From an uncultured Alphaproteobacteria bacterium (lineage in GTDB: Bacteria; Pseudomonadota; Alphaproteobacteria; Paracaedibacterales; CAITNM01): 64,000 bases of DNA. The stretch lies in the NCBI GenBank assembly GCA_903893805.1, contig CAITNM010000001.1, positions 1 to 64,000 on the forward strand, written 5' to 3'. The position numbers and the translations under genes are program-made. The notes under the pieces are model-generated. The model worked only from the letters and a program-made list of their open reading frames with translations, searched no databases and was not told the DNA's origin. Positions 17,789 through 26,697 of the stretch are shown here, piece after piece; the stretch's first letter is position 1; every line of letters begins with the position of its first letter.

Positions 17789-18424
17789 TTATGTGGAGCT
17801 GAGCTGATCAGCAAACGTATGATTCACATCTCGGTGATTTGCTTCGTCTGCTCTTATTACTATTACTAACTCTCTTAACCGCGCATCTTTTCGTAAATTC
17901 CAGTACTGAATAGCAATATCTGGAGCTTGAATGTTTTCAATTTTTCCGTCGTCTATCTCATTTAAATATTGTGTGTATGAAACAATGGCTTCTTCCTCAA
18001 GATATCCCACAATTCGATGGGCCGTTTTGGGCGAAATAAGATAGAGGACAAAATATGCTGTAAAAAAGCAAAACTGAGTAAAAATAATTAAAAATCGCTC
18101 AAACCATGTTGGGTGTACAATTTCGATAAACGTCATCAAATGCATACGCTCATTCTCTGCTTCATCTAGCAAAGTTTTAATCCATCCATGATCATCTTCG
18201 CAGCGCCGCAAGCTCTTTAGATGCAGCAACATTCCCCCAACTATTCCTGGCACCCCAGCTACGGTTTCTAACACCACTGCTCTGTGACCATATCTTTTAG
18301 CAAAGAATAAATCAGCAAAGAACCTCAACACCTTAACAACCCAATATGCAATCGAGTCCGAAAAGCATTCACGTGGGTGATGAGTTATATCTACAGCTTG
18401 CTCCGAAGACTCTGAATCTTGCAT
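17789..18424 (-). CDS. aox: alternative oxidase (AOX), di-iron ubiquinol oxidase
   Basis: All four AOX ligand motifs are present in order: LETVAG (Glu53), NERMHLMT (Glu92, His95), LEEEA (Glu143/144) and [12 protein letters not shown] (Glu194, His197), giving the six di-iron ligands. Hydrophobic helices at about 50-68 and 110-132 provide the monotopic membrane attachment. AOX oxidises ubiquinol with oxygen without pumping protons, bypassing cytochrome oxidases. At 211 residues it lacks the mitochondrial targeting extension. Bacterial AOX is uncommon and mainly alphaproteobacterial. It stands alone, so it may serve redox balancing or tolerance of nitric oxide or cyanide. Confidence 0.92.
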   Translation of the reverse strand: MQDSESSEQAVDITHHPRECFSDSIAYWVVKVLRFFADLFFAKRYGHRAVVLETVAGVPGIVGGMLLHLKSLRRCEDDHGWIKTLLDEAENERMHLMTFIEIVHPTWFERFLIIFTQFCFFTAYFVLYLISPKTAHRIVGYLEEEAIVSYTQYLNEIDDGKIENIQAPDIAIQYWNLRKDARLRELVIVIRADEANHRDVNHTFADQLSST

Positions 18425-18530
18425 CTTTTTATTGTTCCTAAATTATTGATTTCACTCTTTTTAGCATACGGAAGAAAGCTCACCAATAAAAGGTCTCAGC
18501 TTCATCCAAAGCTGATTACCCTTTACTCTC

Positions 18531-19235
18531 TCAAACAAGCTTTTTATCGATTTTACTATTTAAAGCACGAACAATTTCAGGTAATGCTCTCATATCAAAA
18601 AACACTTGAAAAGCACCTGCTTTCAAGAGCTTTCTTTTATTTTCTGGCAAAGAACGTCGTGATTTTATAAATCCTAAAACTTTCATGCCTGCTTGTTTTG
18701 CTGCCTGCACTCCTGTCTCACTATCCTCAATAACCAAACACTCATCCGCAGTAACCAACATTTTTTGTGCTATATATCAGTATATATCTGGAGATGGCTT
18801 AGGATGAGTCACCATATCGGCACTAAAAATATAACCGTCAAAAAATTGAATTAGTTTTTTCAACTTAAGTAACTTTGATAAGCGAGATAAATGGCTATTG
18901 GAAGCCACTACCTTAGAAATTTCAATCTTTTTCAATGCTTCTTTAACGTGAGGAATAACCTTTACCTCTTTCTCTAAAATATTGACCACTTTATCTTCTG
19001 TTTTTCTGAGAAATTGGATAGGAATAGGTTTATCGTATTCCTTAGCAAGAGTTGCAAACGCATTCTTGATGGTAACACCCGCAAATCGCTTTTGGCAATT
19101 TTCGCTATCGATATTAATGTTCAATGCCTTTAGGGCCTCTACTTCAACTTGATTGGCGATTCCTTCTGAATCAAGCAAAACCCCATCGCAATCAAAAATT
19201 ACTAATTTTATTGGCTGGTCTTGTAATTTGTACAT
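18531..19235 (-). pseudogene. HAD-superfamily phosphatase interrupted by an in-frame TGA
   Basis: The first 152 codons carry HAD motif I (IFDCDGVLLDSEG), motif II (VVASNS) and motif III (KPSPDIY). A TGA at 18777-18779 then stops the frame. The same frame continues without shift as YIAQKMLVTADECLVIEDSETGVQAAKQAGM, which is HAD motif IV and the C-terminus of a beta-phosphoglucomutase-like phosphatase. So this is one gene with one nonsense codon, placed just before the catalytic Asp of motif IV. Other genes here use TGA as stop, so recoding is unlikely. The truncated product would lack motif IV and be inactive. Confidence 0.85.
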
Positions 19236-19425
19236 TTTAAACTTAAATATTCAAAGACTCTTCGCTGAAGTCTGAATCAACGAAATTTAATTTAAAACAT
19301 ACATAAATGATAATTTTTCACTTTGACTTCTCAAGTTTTAAATTTTATAGACCATCTTTTAAAAAGGTAATTTTATGTGAATTTTCATTATTATTTTTTA
19401 CGTTCATTTTATAAAATAAGGTATT

Positions 19426-20211
19426 TCAGGTAAAAGGAACAAACCTTACAGACAAGATAGTTCGTTGAGTAATATTTCCTTCTTTATCCTTATATATTAG
19501 CGTGAGGAATTGCTCGTCTTTAGGTTTACCGAGAGGGATCACAATAGTACCATTACTGCTTAATTGCTCAAGAAGTTTAGGTGGAACATTCTCAGACGCT
19601 GCAGTAACGATGATTTTATTATAAGGGGCATGTGCTGCCCAACCCTGTCTACCATCTCCTTTTAACACATGGATATTGCCATAACCAAGTTTATTTAGTT
19701 TTTTCTGGGCTGCTTGTGCGAGGGAATCAACAACTTCTATTGTGTAAACTTTCTGTGCTAATTGAGATAAAATCGCCGCTTGATACCCGGAACCTGTGCC
19801 TATCTCAAGCACATTATCCTCTGGCTGAAGATCTAAAAGCTCTGTCATCAAGGCAACAATAAATGGTTGAGATATAGTTTGGCCCTCACCTATAGAAAGT
19901 GGAGCATTGAGGTACGCATAATTTTCATCACCTGGCAGCACAAATAAATGTCGTGGTACTTGCTCTAATGCTTTTAAAATTTTAAGAGAAAGTCTAGTTA
20001 TTCCTGTGTAACTAGCAGTATTACTGATCGTAGCTTCGACTTCCTCTATCATTTTTTCATGCGCTTCGTTGTAAAAATCAGACTGTAACTTCATTGCTAT
20101 CTCTCCTGTCTTTGTATTGGCTATTTTTTCTGATAAACATTTTACATAGGAAACGCTAACAAGAGGACTCACTTCCACCAAAAAAAATAACAGGATACAA
20201 ATTTTTTGCAT
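19426..20211 (-). CDS. pcm: protein-L-isoaspartate O-methyltransferase, possibly with signal peptide
   Basis: The methyltransferase has the Pcm signature: VPRHLFV, APLSIGEGQTISQPFIVALM, the SAM-binding VLEIGTGSGYQAA, IEVVDSL, and IIVTAAS.NVPPKLLEQL. Pcm repairs isoaspartyl damage in ageing proteins using S-adenosylmethionine. The full frame adds a hydrophobic N-terminus (CILLFFLVEVSPLVSVSYV) resembling a signal peptide, but no ribosome-binding site is evident there. An internal ATG at 20094 (MKLQSDFY) follows AGGAGAG and gives the standard cytosolic length of about 222 residues. I report the longer frame; the true start, or use of both, is open. The gene lies just downstream of an exported Hsp20. 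Confidence 0.85.
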   Translation of the reverse strand: MQKICILLFFLVEVSPLVSVSYVKCLSEKIANTKTGEIAMKLQSDFYNEAHEKMIEEVEATISNTASYTGITRLSLKILKALEQVPRHLFVLPGDENYAYLNAPLSIGEGQTISQPFIVALMTELLDLQPEDNVLEIGTGSGYQAAILSQLAQKVYTIEVVDSLAQAAQKKLNKLGYGNIHVLKGDGRQGWAAHAPYNKIIVTAASENVPPKLLEQLSSNGTIVIPLGKPKDEQFLTLIYKDKEGNITQRTILSVRFVPFT

Positions 20212-20242
20212 TTTTTAAACCAATCATTCAGCCTTAACGCTC

Positions 20243-20791
20243 TTAGATCTTTTTTTTTAAATTAATAGGAATATTTTGGCCTTTGCTCTTTTTTGCATCT
20301 GGTTTTTGAATTGCAATGGTTAGCACACCTTTATCAAAAGAAGCGTTTATTCTATTTGCTTCTACTTCAAAGGGCAAAGAGATAGTTCTTGAGAATTTTC
20401 CATATACTAATTCGCATATATGACAGGTGGTTTTGTCTTTGCTCATTTCACTTTTCTTGTCACCACTGATAACCAGCTGGTTTTTATTAGCATCAACTTT
20501 TATCTCATTTTCGTCTAATCCAGGTAATTCTGCTTTGATAATTACCGTACTATCAGTCTCAGAAATACTTAAAAATGGAAATCTGTTAAACAAACCTAAA
20601 TTTGGCAAAAATTGCATGTCCGAAAAAACCGTGCCGAATAACTCTTTAATCTTATTCTGTAGAAGAGACCCAGATGAGTAATGATCTTCAATGGTTATAG
20701 GACCACAACAACTATCTCTCTCTACAAAAGAGGCTGATTCTGCTGTCGCAGAAATAAAAGATATCACGACCATCCTCATAAAAATTTTCAT
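20243..20791 (-). CDS. small heat-shock protein Hsp20 with N-terminal signal peptide
   Basis: A full alpha-crystallin domain covers about residues 70-170: FPFLSISETDSTVIIKAELPG, VDANKNQLVISGDKK, YGKFSRTISLPFEV and NRINASFDKGVLTIAIQKP. Hsp20 proteins are ATP-independent holdases, normally cytosolic. Here the start with the best ribosome-binding site (AGGAAG before 20791) gives MKIFMRMVVISFISATAESAS, a signal peptide with an A-x-A site, so an extracytoplasmic chaperone is likely. An ATG at 20827 in frame has a poorer context. The pcm gene follows 31 nt downstream on the same strand, suggesting a two-gene protein-repair unit. Confidence 0.85.
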   Translation of the reverse strand: MKIFMRMVVISFISATAESASFVERDSCCGPITIEDHYSSGSLLQNKIKELFGTVFSDMQFLPNLGLFNRFPFLSISETDSTVIIKAELPGLDENEIKVDANKNQLVISGDKKSEMSKDKTTCHICELVYGKFSRTISLPFEVEANRINASFDKGVLTIAIQKPDAKKSKGQNIPINLKKKI

Positions 20792-20983
20792 AGCATTCTT
20801 CCTAGAATTCTTTAGATTTTTTGACATAATTTAAATTATCCCATTAAGTCTCACTCCGTGGTCAGAGTGAAGCCTTAGGAATTTAGAAGAAACGTTAAAT
20901 TTTAAAAAAATATGCCTCTTACGAAGTGAAGCTTTTTCTTGTTTACTGAGCAGCAAATCAATGAATGAAAGGTTAATGAGCTC

Positions 20984-21259
20984 ATGAAAAAATTTCTAAA
21001 ATCTAAAGAATTTGCGGTTTTTACTACAGTTGTTGCCCTTGCAGGGCATCTTGCTTCTTATATCCAAGCTTATAAAATATTTTCACTTCAGTCATCTTAT
21101 GCTATTTCTCTTCCAGCTATTTTTATATCCTTAGCATCGCTAGTTATTTGGTTTATCTACGGGCTAACTCACAATATTAAACCTTTAATTTATGCCAATA
21201 TCTTTGGATTTATTGGATTATGTCTGCTTATTATGGGGATACTCCTTTACCCTGAATAA
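20984..21259 (+). CDS. SemiSWEET-type sugar transporter
   Basis: A 91-residue protein with three membrane helices and the PQ-loop/MtN3 pattern of bacterial SemiSWEETs (SSYAISLPAIFISLASLVIWFIYG condensed in residues 38-62). SemiSWEETs work as dimers that let mono- or disaccharides cross the inner membrane down their gradient. Length matches the family. It is a single gene, divergent from the Hsp20-pcm pair. Confidence 0.82.
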   Translation: MKKFLKSKEFAVFTTVVALAGHLASYIQAYKIFSLQSSYAISLPAIFISLASLVIWFIYGLTHNIKPLIYANIFGFIGLCLLIMGILLYPE

Positions 21260-21355
21260 AATATTAGTAGAGCGTTAAAAACCAGCTTATTTTCATCTAT
21301 ATAAAATACAATTTGTTAGTAATAATGATCAAGCTAACAAGAGAGGGAGGGTGAA

Positions 21356-21577
21356 ATGCTTTTTTACACCGTGGAAGATTCCACATGCAGAACAGCTATT
21401 GCGAAGAATAAGGCACTCGTTGTTGCGTTCGATAAAACTAAAAACCAATCAGAGGTACCAAATCCAGATGTGGTACCGGAACTACCTCAACCTTCCTCCC
21501 CGCCTACTAAACCACTAGAAATACCGGAACCAGATTCAGTACCTGAAATTCCTGGTGCTGATGAAGATGCTAAGTAA
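21356..21577 (+). CDS. small Pro-rich hypothetical protein
   Basis: 73 residues preceded by a strong AGAGAGGGAGGGTG ribosome-binding region. After a short N-terminus (MLFYTVEDSTCRTAIAK) the protein becomes Pro/Glu/Asp-rich with loose repeats of the type PEPDSVPEIP and PNPDVVPELP, so it is probably disordered. No family is recognised. It precedes the 234-residue conserved hypothetical at 21654 on the same strand with 76 nt between them. Confidence 0.5.
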   Translation: MLFYTVEDSTCRTAIAKNKALVVAFDKTKNQSEVPNPDVVPELPQPSSPPTKPLEIPEPDSVPEIPGADEDAK

Positions 21578-21653
21578 AAAATCTCAAAAATTTAGCTCTT
21601 ACAGACACAAATAACTCATCTTTCGTGATGGGTTTTTAGGAGGGAGAAAAGCG

Positions 21654-22358
21654 ATGAAGTTTTCAGTTTTACAAAAAGGACATATTCTCTTTTTCTGTCG
21701 ACCCAGGGTGGAACATGAAAAAATACATAGTCTAGAAGATGTGCAACATTTCTTTATAGTTTTAAAGCCAGAGATGGAGAAACATTTTATCTTCATCGTC
21801 GTTGGGCGAAAGAAACTCCCAGAGGAGCAACCATATTTCGGTTTTGTAGAAAAGATCACCGCGAACCTTGATCAAGCGATCAGTTTTGTTTCAGAAGAAC
21901 ACTATGTAACCCTAACTAAAGGTGAAAGAGATATATCAGCGGCACGATGTATTGGTATAGGTAGGTACTTATTTATAGATCACGAACAGCACACCCACCT
22001 TATTTACGAGTTATCCAAACCATCCAAGCTGAACGAAATACAAAAAGAATTTCATTTGAAAAAGCAAGGTGATTACCTAATTACAGTTAAAAATCCCCTA
22101 AAACCTTCACCACATGGAGTTGGTTTGAGCAGTAAGCAAAAAGCTCAATATCCACATAAACTCCAGGATCTCTTTCAGGATTATCGCTTTATTCCATTAA
22201 AACCTACAGATTTTTTAGGACACGAAGGAACAGAATTACTGCTTATTGGAAAAAAGTCTTCCAGTTTAAAAGAAAATAGCAGCGCAGTATCCCAGTATAT
22301 TAAAGAAATTAAAGAGGAAAGCGCACTGGAGCACTTTGCAATATACCGCCCGGAGTAA
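21654..22358 (+). CDS. conserved hypothetical protein, 234 aa
   Basis: The sequence opens MKFSVLQKGHILFFCRPRV, continues with DVQHFFIVLKP, FIVVGRKKLP, then RYLFIDHEQHTHLIYEL, YLITVKNP and FIPLKPTDFLGHEGTELLLIG. I recognise this arrangement from an uncharacterised bacterial family of about 230 residues found in diverse phyla, without an assigned activity. It has no signal peptide or membrane segment. AGGAGGGAG precedes the start. It is convergent with the small secreted-protein gene at 22499. Reality of the gene is firm; function unknown. Confidence 0.75.
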   Translation: MKFSVLQKGHILFFCRPRVEHEKIHSLEDVQHFFIVLKPEMEKHFIFIVVGRKKLPEEQPYFGFVEKITANLDQAISFVSEEHYVTLTKGERDISAARCIGIGRYLFIDHEQHTHLIYELSKPSKLNEIQKEFHLKKQGDYLITVKNPLKPSPHGVGLSSKQKAQYPHKLQDLFQDYRFIPLKPTDFLGHEGTELLLIGKKSSSLKENSSAVSQYIKEIKEESALEHFAIYRPE

Positions 22359-22498
22359 TTCATTACTAACAATAGGCATTAACGTATCTATTTTATTGTT
22401 GGTCCTTGGGTGTCATACCTAGAATAAGTAGCATAAGCTTTTTTGCTGGCTTGGAATGCCAGATCAAATAATTTTTTGTCTTGTTGATTAAGTGATAA

Positions 22499-22891
22499 TT
22501 AGTCCGGTTCCTCTTGTGCCACGCCACAAATTAATGCAGCGCCCTCTTGAGTAAAAACAGCACTATTCTTACCCCCACCAAAAACACATTCGTTGCTTAT
22601 TATGGGCACAACAGGCGGCGCCGTCACGGTAGTTCCTTGCACAGAAAAGACAGCATTGTTGAATTTTTTTTCATCCAGCACTACGGTAATTTCTTTATTT
22701 GGTTGCACTATGATGGACTGCACTTCGTGCGAAATAGTAAGTGACGGGTAACCGTCATCCTTATTTTCTTTAGCTCTCACTGTAACGATTACAGAAACCG
22801 CCGTATTGTTCTTTACATTTAGTTCCCCCGCATACAGCGCAGAAAATAAAATACTTACTAAAACAGCAACCTTAACTTCTTTTAAAGCCAT
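22499..22891 (-). CDS. small secreted protein, paralogue of 25542-25922
   Basis: 130 residues beginning with a signal peptide (EVKVAVLVSILFSALYAGE). The mature part is beta-rich and shares blocks with the protein at 25542: AGE[LV].VKN, TVVLDEK.F, F.[IV]QGTTVTA, SNECV and ALICGV. I start it at 22891, where GGAGAGGGGC precedes the ATG and the signal peptide aligns with the paralogue; an ATG at 22918 is in frame. The two cysteines of SNECV and ALICGV could form a disulfide. No database family comes to mind. Confidence 0.72.
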   Translation of the reverse strand: MALKEVKVAVLVSILFSALYAGELNVKNNTAVSVIVTVRAKENKDDGYPSLTISHEVQSIIVQPNKEITVVLDEKKFNNAVFSVQGTTVTAPPVVPIISNECVFGGGKNSAVFTQEGAALICGVAQEEPD

Positions 22892-23109
22892 GCCCCTCTC
22901 CAATCCAAATACGTACACACGGTATGATGCTCTACCTCATAAGCGAAAAATCCCACGTAAAAAAAAAGAATTTTTAAACGAAAAGGAGTATAAGGGATAG
23001 CTCTAATTTTGCTCTACAACACTCCGGTGTACAGGTGGATAATTTAATACATGCCCCCATCTATACACTGGGACGTGGTTAATTAAAATCTACATCCTGC
23101 CTGTGTATA

Positions 23110-23388
23110 TTAAATTGCTTCCTCAAGCGTGGATTGGTGGAGCCAATCAATCCGTTTTAACTCCTTCGAGACATCGATCACTGACTGATACTGTATTTCT
23201 CGAAATTGGTTTAGCGCCTTGATAACATTTTCAGGAGCATTGTTTGCTTTTGCTTCAATACGTAGGGATTGCTTATTAGCAGGAAAAGAAATTCCCCTTA
23301 TATAGAGTTCGACTGGTACTGCAATTACTTCCTTTTTGGCTTCTCTTGGTGATTCAGCTGTTTTGATGCGGTCTCCTTTTATAAACAT
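23110..23388 (-). CDS. DUF2795-like small protein
   Basis: The core VELYIRGISFPANKQSLRIE followed by A..NNAPENVIKALNQF and YQSVIDVSKEL fits the DUF2795 pattern (V...L.G..YPA.K..L...A...GA...V...L..L....Y....DV). These are small, soluble, often stress-associated proteins of unknown activity. 92 residues, preceded by AAGGAAGGAG. Single gene. Confidence 0.68.
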   Translation of the reverse strand: MFIKGDRIKTAESPREAKKEVIAVPVELYIRGISFPANKQSLRIEAKANNAPENVIKALNQFREIQYQSVIDVSKELKRIDWLHQSTLEEAI

Positions 23389-23520
23389 ATCTTGCTCCTT
23401 CCTTAAAAATACGATAATTAGAAATTATAAATACCCAAGCCAGGGAACGACACCTAACTTCTTAAAATCGGCTGTCATCCCCATATACATTTTCGTTTTT
23501 ATTTAAAGAAATTTATTAAT

Positions 23521-24051
23521 TTAAGCTTGTTTTTTCATCTCTGCTATACAAGCAAGATGATTTTTCTCAGTTTCAAAATGCATCTGAATGATGCGTCTGA
23601 CATCATTAGGTAAATCAACTTTCAAAGCGTCATTATGATACATAACGCTCAAAGCTTCATTTGTCTCCATAGCTTGGAAAACACTATACACGCTACCTTT
23701 TACCTTTACAGCGGTATATCCAGAAATCATATAGCCTTTAAAATCTCTTGAAAACTTTGGTGGAGTTCCTCCCCTTGCAAGCACAATCTTTGATAAAACT
23801 TTAATGTGTTGTTCGTGTTCGTCACGGAATGATTTTAATGTTTGAGCAAGCTGAGAAGAACTTAATGCCAGCATTGCTTGCGTATATGTATGATGCGTAT
23901 CAATATCTACCTGTATCAAATTGTTTAAGACTGAAATAACCCTTTCGTTTTGGCTAGACTTAGCAATAGCTTCTTCGCTTACAGGCACCGAGGTACAACC
24001 CGCAACAAGCAAAAAAACCAACATATGAATTCCGGGAGTTATTTTATTCAT
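23521..24051 (-). CDS. DUF2383-like lipoprotein
   Basis: The N-terminus MNKITPGIHMLVFLLVAGC carries a lipobox (LVAGC), so the mature protein should be lipid-anchored. The rest is a four-helix DUF2383-type bundle: LNNLIQVDIDTHHTYTQAML, EHEQHIKVLSKIVLARGG, the SRDFKGY turn also found in the protein at 13649, and AMETNEALSVMYHNDAL. Function of the family is unknown. Two exported members of a usually cytosolic family in one region is notable. AAAGGA precedes the ATG. Confidence 0.72.
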   Translation of the reverse strand: MNKITPGIHMLVFLLVAGCTSVPVSEEAIAKSSQNERVISVLNNLIQVDIDTHHTYTQAMLALSSSQLAQTLKSFRDEHEQHIKVLSKIVLARGGTPPKFSRDFKGYMISGYTAVKVKGSVYSVFQAMETNEALSVMYHNDALKVDLPNDVRRIIQMHFETEKNHLACIAEMKKQA

Positions 24052-24269
24052 TACTCAATCCTTTAAAAAAGTTAACAGTTGATTACTAACTTCAAAAGAA
24101 AGCTTTTAATAGGTGAAATTATACAAAAATTTCTCTGTTACTCAGAATGAATTAACAGCGATATCGAATCAAGAGCGATGAATGTACGAAAGTTAAAGGT
24201 AGCTAGTAGTATGAAGTGATCGCGCAAAAAGTAAATAAAGCAGAGTAATCTTTAAAGCTACTACCACAG

Positions 24270-24836
24270 CTATTGAAATAGTTCTCCCGTACCAAATTGT
24301 TCCTTGGGAGAATCTTTAAATTTCGGCAAGTTATCATCAAAGTCAATAATTCGATTTTTATACCAGACATGTCTCACTGGTTCAAAGCTAGCTGGGGTGC
24401 CTTCGACAAATTGGAAATTATTCGCATTTATACCAATACCCCCCTGCTTCTCTGGATCTTCTGAAATTCCATAAATAAGCGCTCTGCATTGAGAACACAA
24501 GTAAAGACGTGCACTATTACAAACAATTGAAGTTAGTTTGTCTTTTCCTTCTGTGATTTCAAAATTATTTGTTAGATAAGCAGCAGTGAAACCATAGCCT
24601 TTTTTATCTGCTGGATTTTTCGAATCACTCGCCACTTTGCGACATTTATTACAATGGCAATATTGCGTAAACAGCGGCTCTCCTTTTGCTTCAAAGCAAA
24701 TATTACCGCAACAGCATTGACCTTTATAGGTTTTCATATGCTCAAACCTGCCATCTTCTCCCTCATTACCATTTTTAGATTGATTCATTTCACAGCCGCA
24801 TACTATGAATAATATGGCTAACATGATACTTTTCAT
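24270..24836 (-). CDS. GFA/CENP-V zinc-domain protein with lipobox
   Basis: From about residue 38 the protein matches the glutathione-dependent formaldehyde-activating (GFA, DUF636) domain: GQCCCGNICFEAKGEP, CHCNKCRK, LYLCSQC and an N-terminal-type GGIGINANNF strand. The CxC, CxxC and CxxC ligands bind two zincs. The N-terminus (MKSIMLAILFIVCGC) is a lipoprotein signal, unusual for this cytosolic family. Downstream residues form a 40-residue tail (VRHVWYKNRIIDFDDNLP). The substrate is unknown. Single gene between two non-coding gaps. Confidence 0.78.
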   Translation of the reverse strand: MKSIMLAILFIVCGCEMNQSKNGNEGEDGRFEHMKTYKGQCCCGNICFEAKGEPLFTQYCHCNKCRKVASDSKNPADKKGYGFTAAYLTNNFEITEGKDKLTSIVCNSARLYLCSQCRALIYGISEDPEKQGGIGINANNFQFVEGTPASFEPVRHVWYKNRIIDFDDNLPKFKDSPKEQFGTGELFQ

Positions 24837-25203
24837 AATGGATACTTGAAGAAATTATCTGTCGTAAATGTAATCATTATCATAGAAGTATACAAGATTA
24901 GAATAAGCAGATAAACATTTGGGAAAAAAAGAAATATTTACTAATGCAGTGACCTTAAATCTTACGGTAAATTCGGAATCCGTAGCTATAGGAGGGTTTA
25001 AGATTTATCCGTAAAAAGAGCATTTAATATTGAAGATCTGGCAAAACGTCATCTTTACCCCACGAGAAGAAATTTTTTGGCTGGGATGTTTATAACATCT
25101 TGCCTGCCTCTCTTATGCACATTAAATCTTAGAAGTTTTTAACGTAGAAAGTTGATCATTTATCAAGCACCTTGGCGATGACAAGCAACTAATGGAGCGC
25201 TAT
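24837..25203. other. non-coding gap with inverted repeat
   Basis: The AT-rich spacer upstream of the DUF883-like gene. TTAAATCTTACGG near 24957 and TTTAAGATTTATCCG near 25000 form an imperfect inverted repeat. A 19-codon hydrophobic frame (MFITSCLPLLCTLNLRSF) near 25087 looks like chance or a signal-peptide remnant. Nothing else is recognisable. Confidence 0.4.
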
Positions 25204-25449
25204 ATGGCTACGGAAAGTAAAACAGTTGATAACCTGCAAAAGAGTGGAATTATGATGAAAGAGGCACTCGAGTATGGTGCTTATGAGCTTGGGGGTAAAG
25301 TTAGGGAAAAGCTTAATGAGGGCCAAGACTACGCAAAAAATAGTCTGCATTCCCTAGAAGACCATGCTAAGGGCAACCCGCTATTAACCGTAGGGATTTC
25401 TTTTCTGGCGGGGATGCTGGCATCTAAACTTTTTGGCGGCAGCAAATAG
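25204..25449 (+). CDS. DUF883/ElaB-YqjD-like tail-anchored protein
   Basis: An amphipathic helical N-terminal part of about 60 residues is followed by HAKGNPLLTVGISFLAGML and ASKLFGG, the C-terminal membrane anchor typical of DUF883 (ElaB/YqjD) proteins; in E. coli these bind ribosomes at the inner membrane in stationary phase. I start at 25204 because GGAG lies 7 nt upstream; an in-frame ATG at 25192 is worse. 81 residues. Stress role is by analogy. Confidence 0.7.
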   Translation: MATESKTVDNLQKSGIMMKEALEYGAYELGGKVREKLNEGQDYAKNSLHSLEDHAKGNPLLTVGISFLAGMLASKLFGGSK

Positions 25450-25541
25450 GCTCTAAGGTGAAAATTCACTTTTTTTTGACGTGGAATTTTTTGCATAAAG
25501 AGAACCACTATAGCGCATAAATTAACTAATTCGGAGCGTTT

Positions 25542-25922
25542 ATGACTTTTAAAAAAGCATTCAAATCATTCATGATGATGGGAATCTTACTTTCTCCCTT
25601 ATGTGCGGGAGAAGTAACAGTAAAGAATGATGCTACTGTGACTATAAGTGTGACTATAAGAGGCATGGAAAATAAGAGCCCCAACAGTCCTTTTACCTTA
25701 ATACGGAATGTAAAGCCAGGTAAGGATATTACTGTAACTCTGGATGAAAAGGAGTTTGAAGGCGTTACTTTTTCAATTCAAGGAACTACAGTCACCGCCC
25801 TTGGTATTATCCCCCTAACAAGCAACGAATGTGTTCTTAGTGGCTGTGAGGGCGAAGTTAAGTTTGTTAATAAGGCTGATGGATCAGCGTTAGTCTGCGG
25901 TGTGACACACGTAGGCAGATAA
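25542..25922 (+). CDS. small secreted protein, paralogue of 22499-22891
   Basis: 126 residues, signal peptide SFMMMGILLSPLCAGE, then a beta-rich mature domain sharing VTVKN, ITVTLDEKEFEG, FSIQGTTVTA, LTSNECV and ALVCGV with the protein at 22499. A GGAG ribosome-binding site precedes the ATG. The paired cysteines (SNECV and LVCGV) are conserved in both paralogues. Likely periplasmic or secreted; function unknown. Confidence 0.72.
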   Translation: MTFKKAFKSFMMMGILLSPLCAGEVTVKNDATVTISVTIRGMENKSPNSPFTLIRNVKPGKDITVTLDEKEFEGVTFSIQGTTVTALGIIPLTSNECVLSGCEGEVKFVNKADGSALVCGVTHVGR

Positions 25923-26263
25923 TCTCATAAAAAATGAGGGGAAAAGTATCCAAATTTAACTGCATGGTTTGGAATTAATCCCCTTGTTTTTGTTGTGGCA
26001 GCAATATGTAAAGCGTGTGCAGGGGACTTGTAGATGATAAGAAGGTTGTTCAATTGAGAGAAAGAACGCAATTTCAAGAAAACGTAAAACCTAGATTGCT
26101 GCTTATCCTCTCATGAAGGAAGCGAAGTGGTATAGAAAATAGCCAGCTAGCAAAAAAGTCTTCACGTCAAATTTAATATGCAACAGGTTGTAAGTGATTA
26201 TCAAAAGCTAGAAAAAGTAGTGAATATAGCATAAAAAGGTACAACAAGGTGAATAAAGGATAA
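25923..26263. other. non-coding gap, no feature recognised
   Basis: Spacer between two small plus-strand genes. Short A-runs and one GGGGAAAAG/CCCC pairing (around 25938 and 25980) are visible, but no ORF with a ribosome-binding site and no strong terminator. Confidence 0.4.
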
Positions 26264-26455
26264 ATGATAGCTATAGGCGCTATAATAATTACAATTCTTG
26301 TTATCTACTTGGCTTCAAAATTTCTCAAGCTATTTGGTCTAATATTTGTAGGAATAATATGTGTTGTAAGTTGCTTTTTTGGATATCATTATCTACAGGG
26401 AAAAATAATAAACCAGAACCCGCTAACATGTCTAAAGCAATTACTAACAAAATAA
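26264..26455 (+). CDS. small membrane protein, hypothetical
   Basis: 63 residues with two close hydrophobic helices (about residues 2-22 and 23-42) and a basic C-terminal tail ending LKQLLTK. AAAGGATAA precedes the ATG. Composition fits a small inner-membrane protein. No family is recognised and the gene is isolated. Confidence 0.45.
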   Translation: MIAIGAIIITILVIYLASKFLKLFGLIFVGIICVVSCFFGYHYLQGKIINQNPLTCLKQLLTK

Positions 26456-26697
26456 AACAGATTCTGCCGCATCTATCTTTGATAAGTAGCATTACACTAA
26501 ATGTAAGTTTCTAACTTTCAAGATGCTTGGAGAAAACCATGATAAACTCCCCTATTTTGTTGTCGACGCTGACTACACAAAATTGTGAGGCATTTGGGGG
26601 GCAATGTTAGTAATATTTGTTTCAAACAGGCACACAATGAAAAATATCAAGCATTTTAAATAGCTTTATTTGCAATGAAAGTTGAAGAGGAGATTCT

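Noticed and set aside
18777..18779. TGA read as tryptophan or selenocysteine
   Set aside because: Other genes in the window stop at TGA, and the HAD family has no Trp or Sec at this position; a simple nonsense mutation is the better reading.
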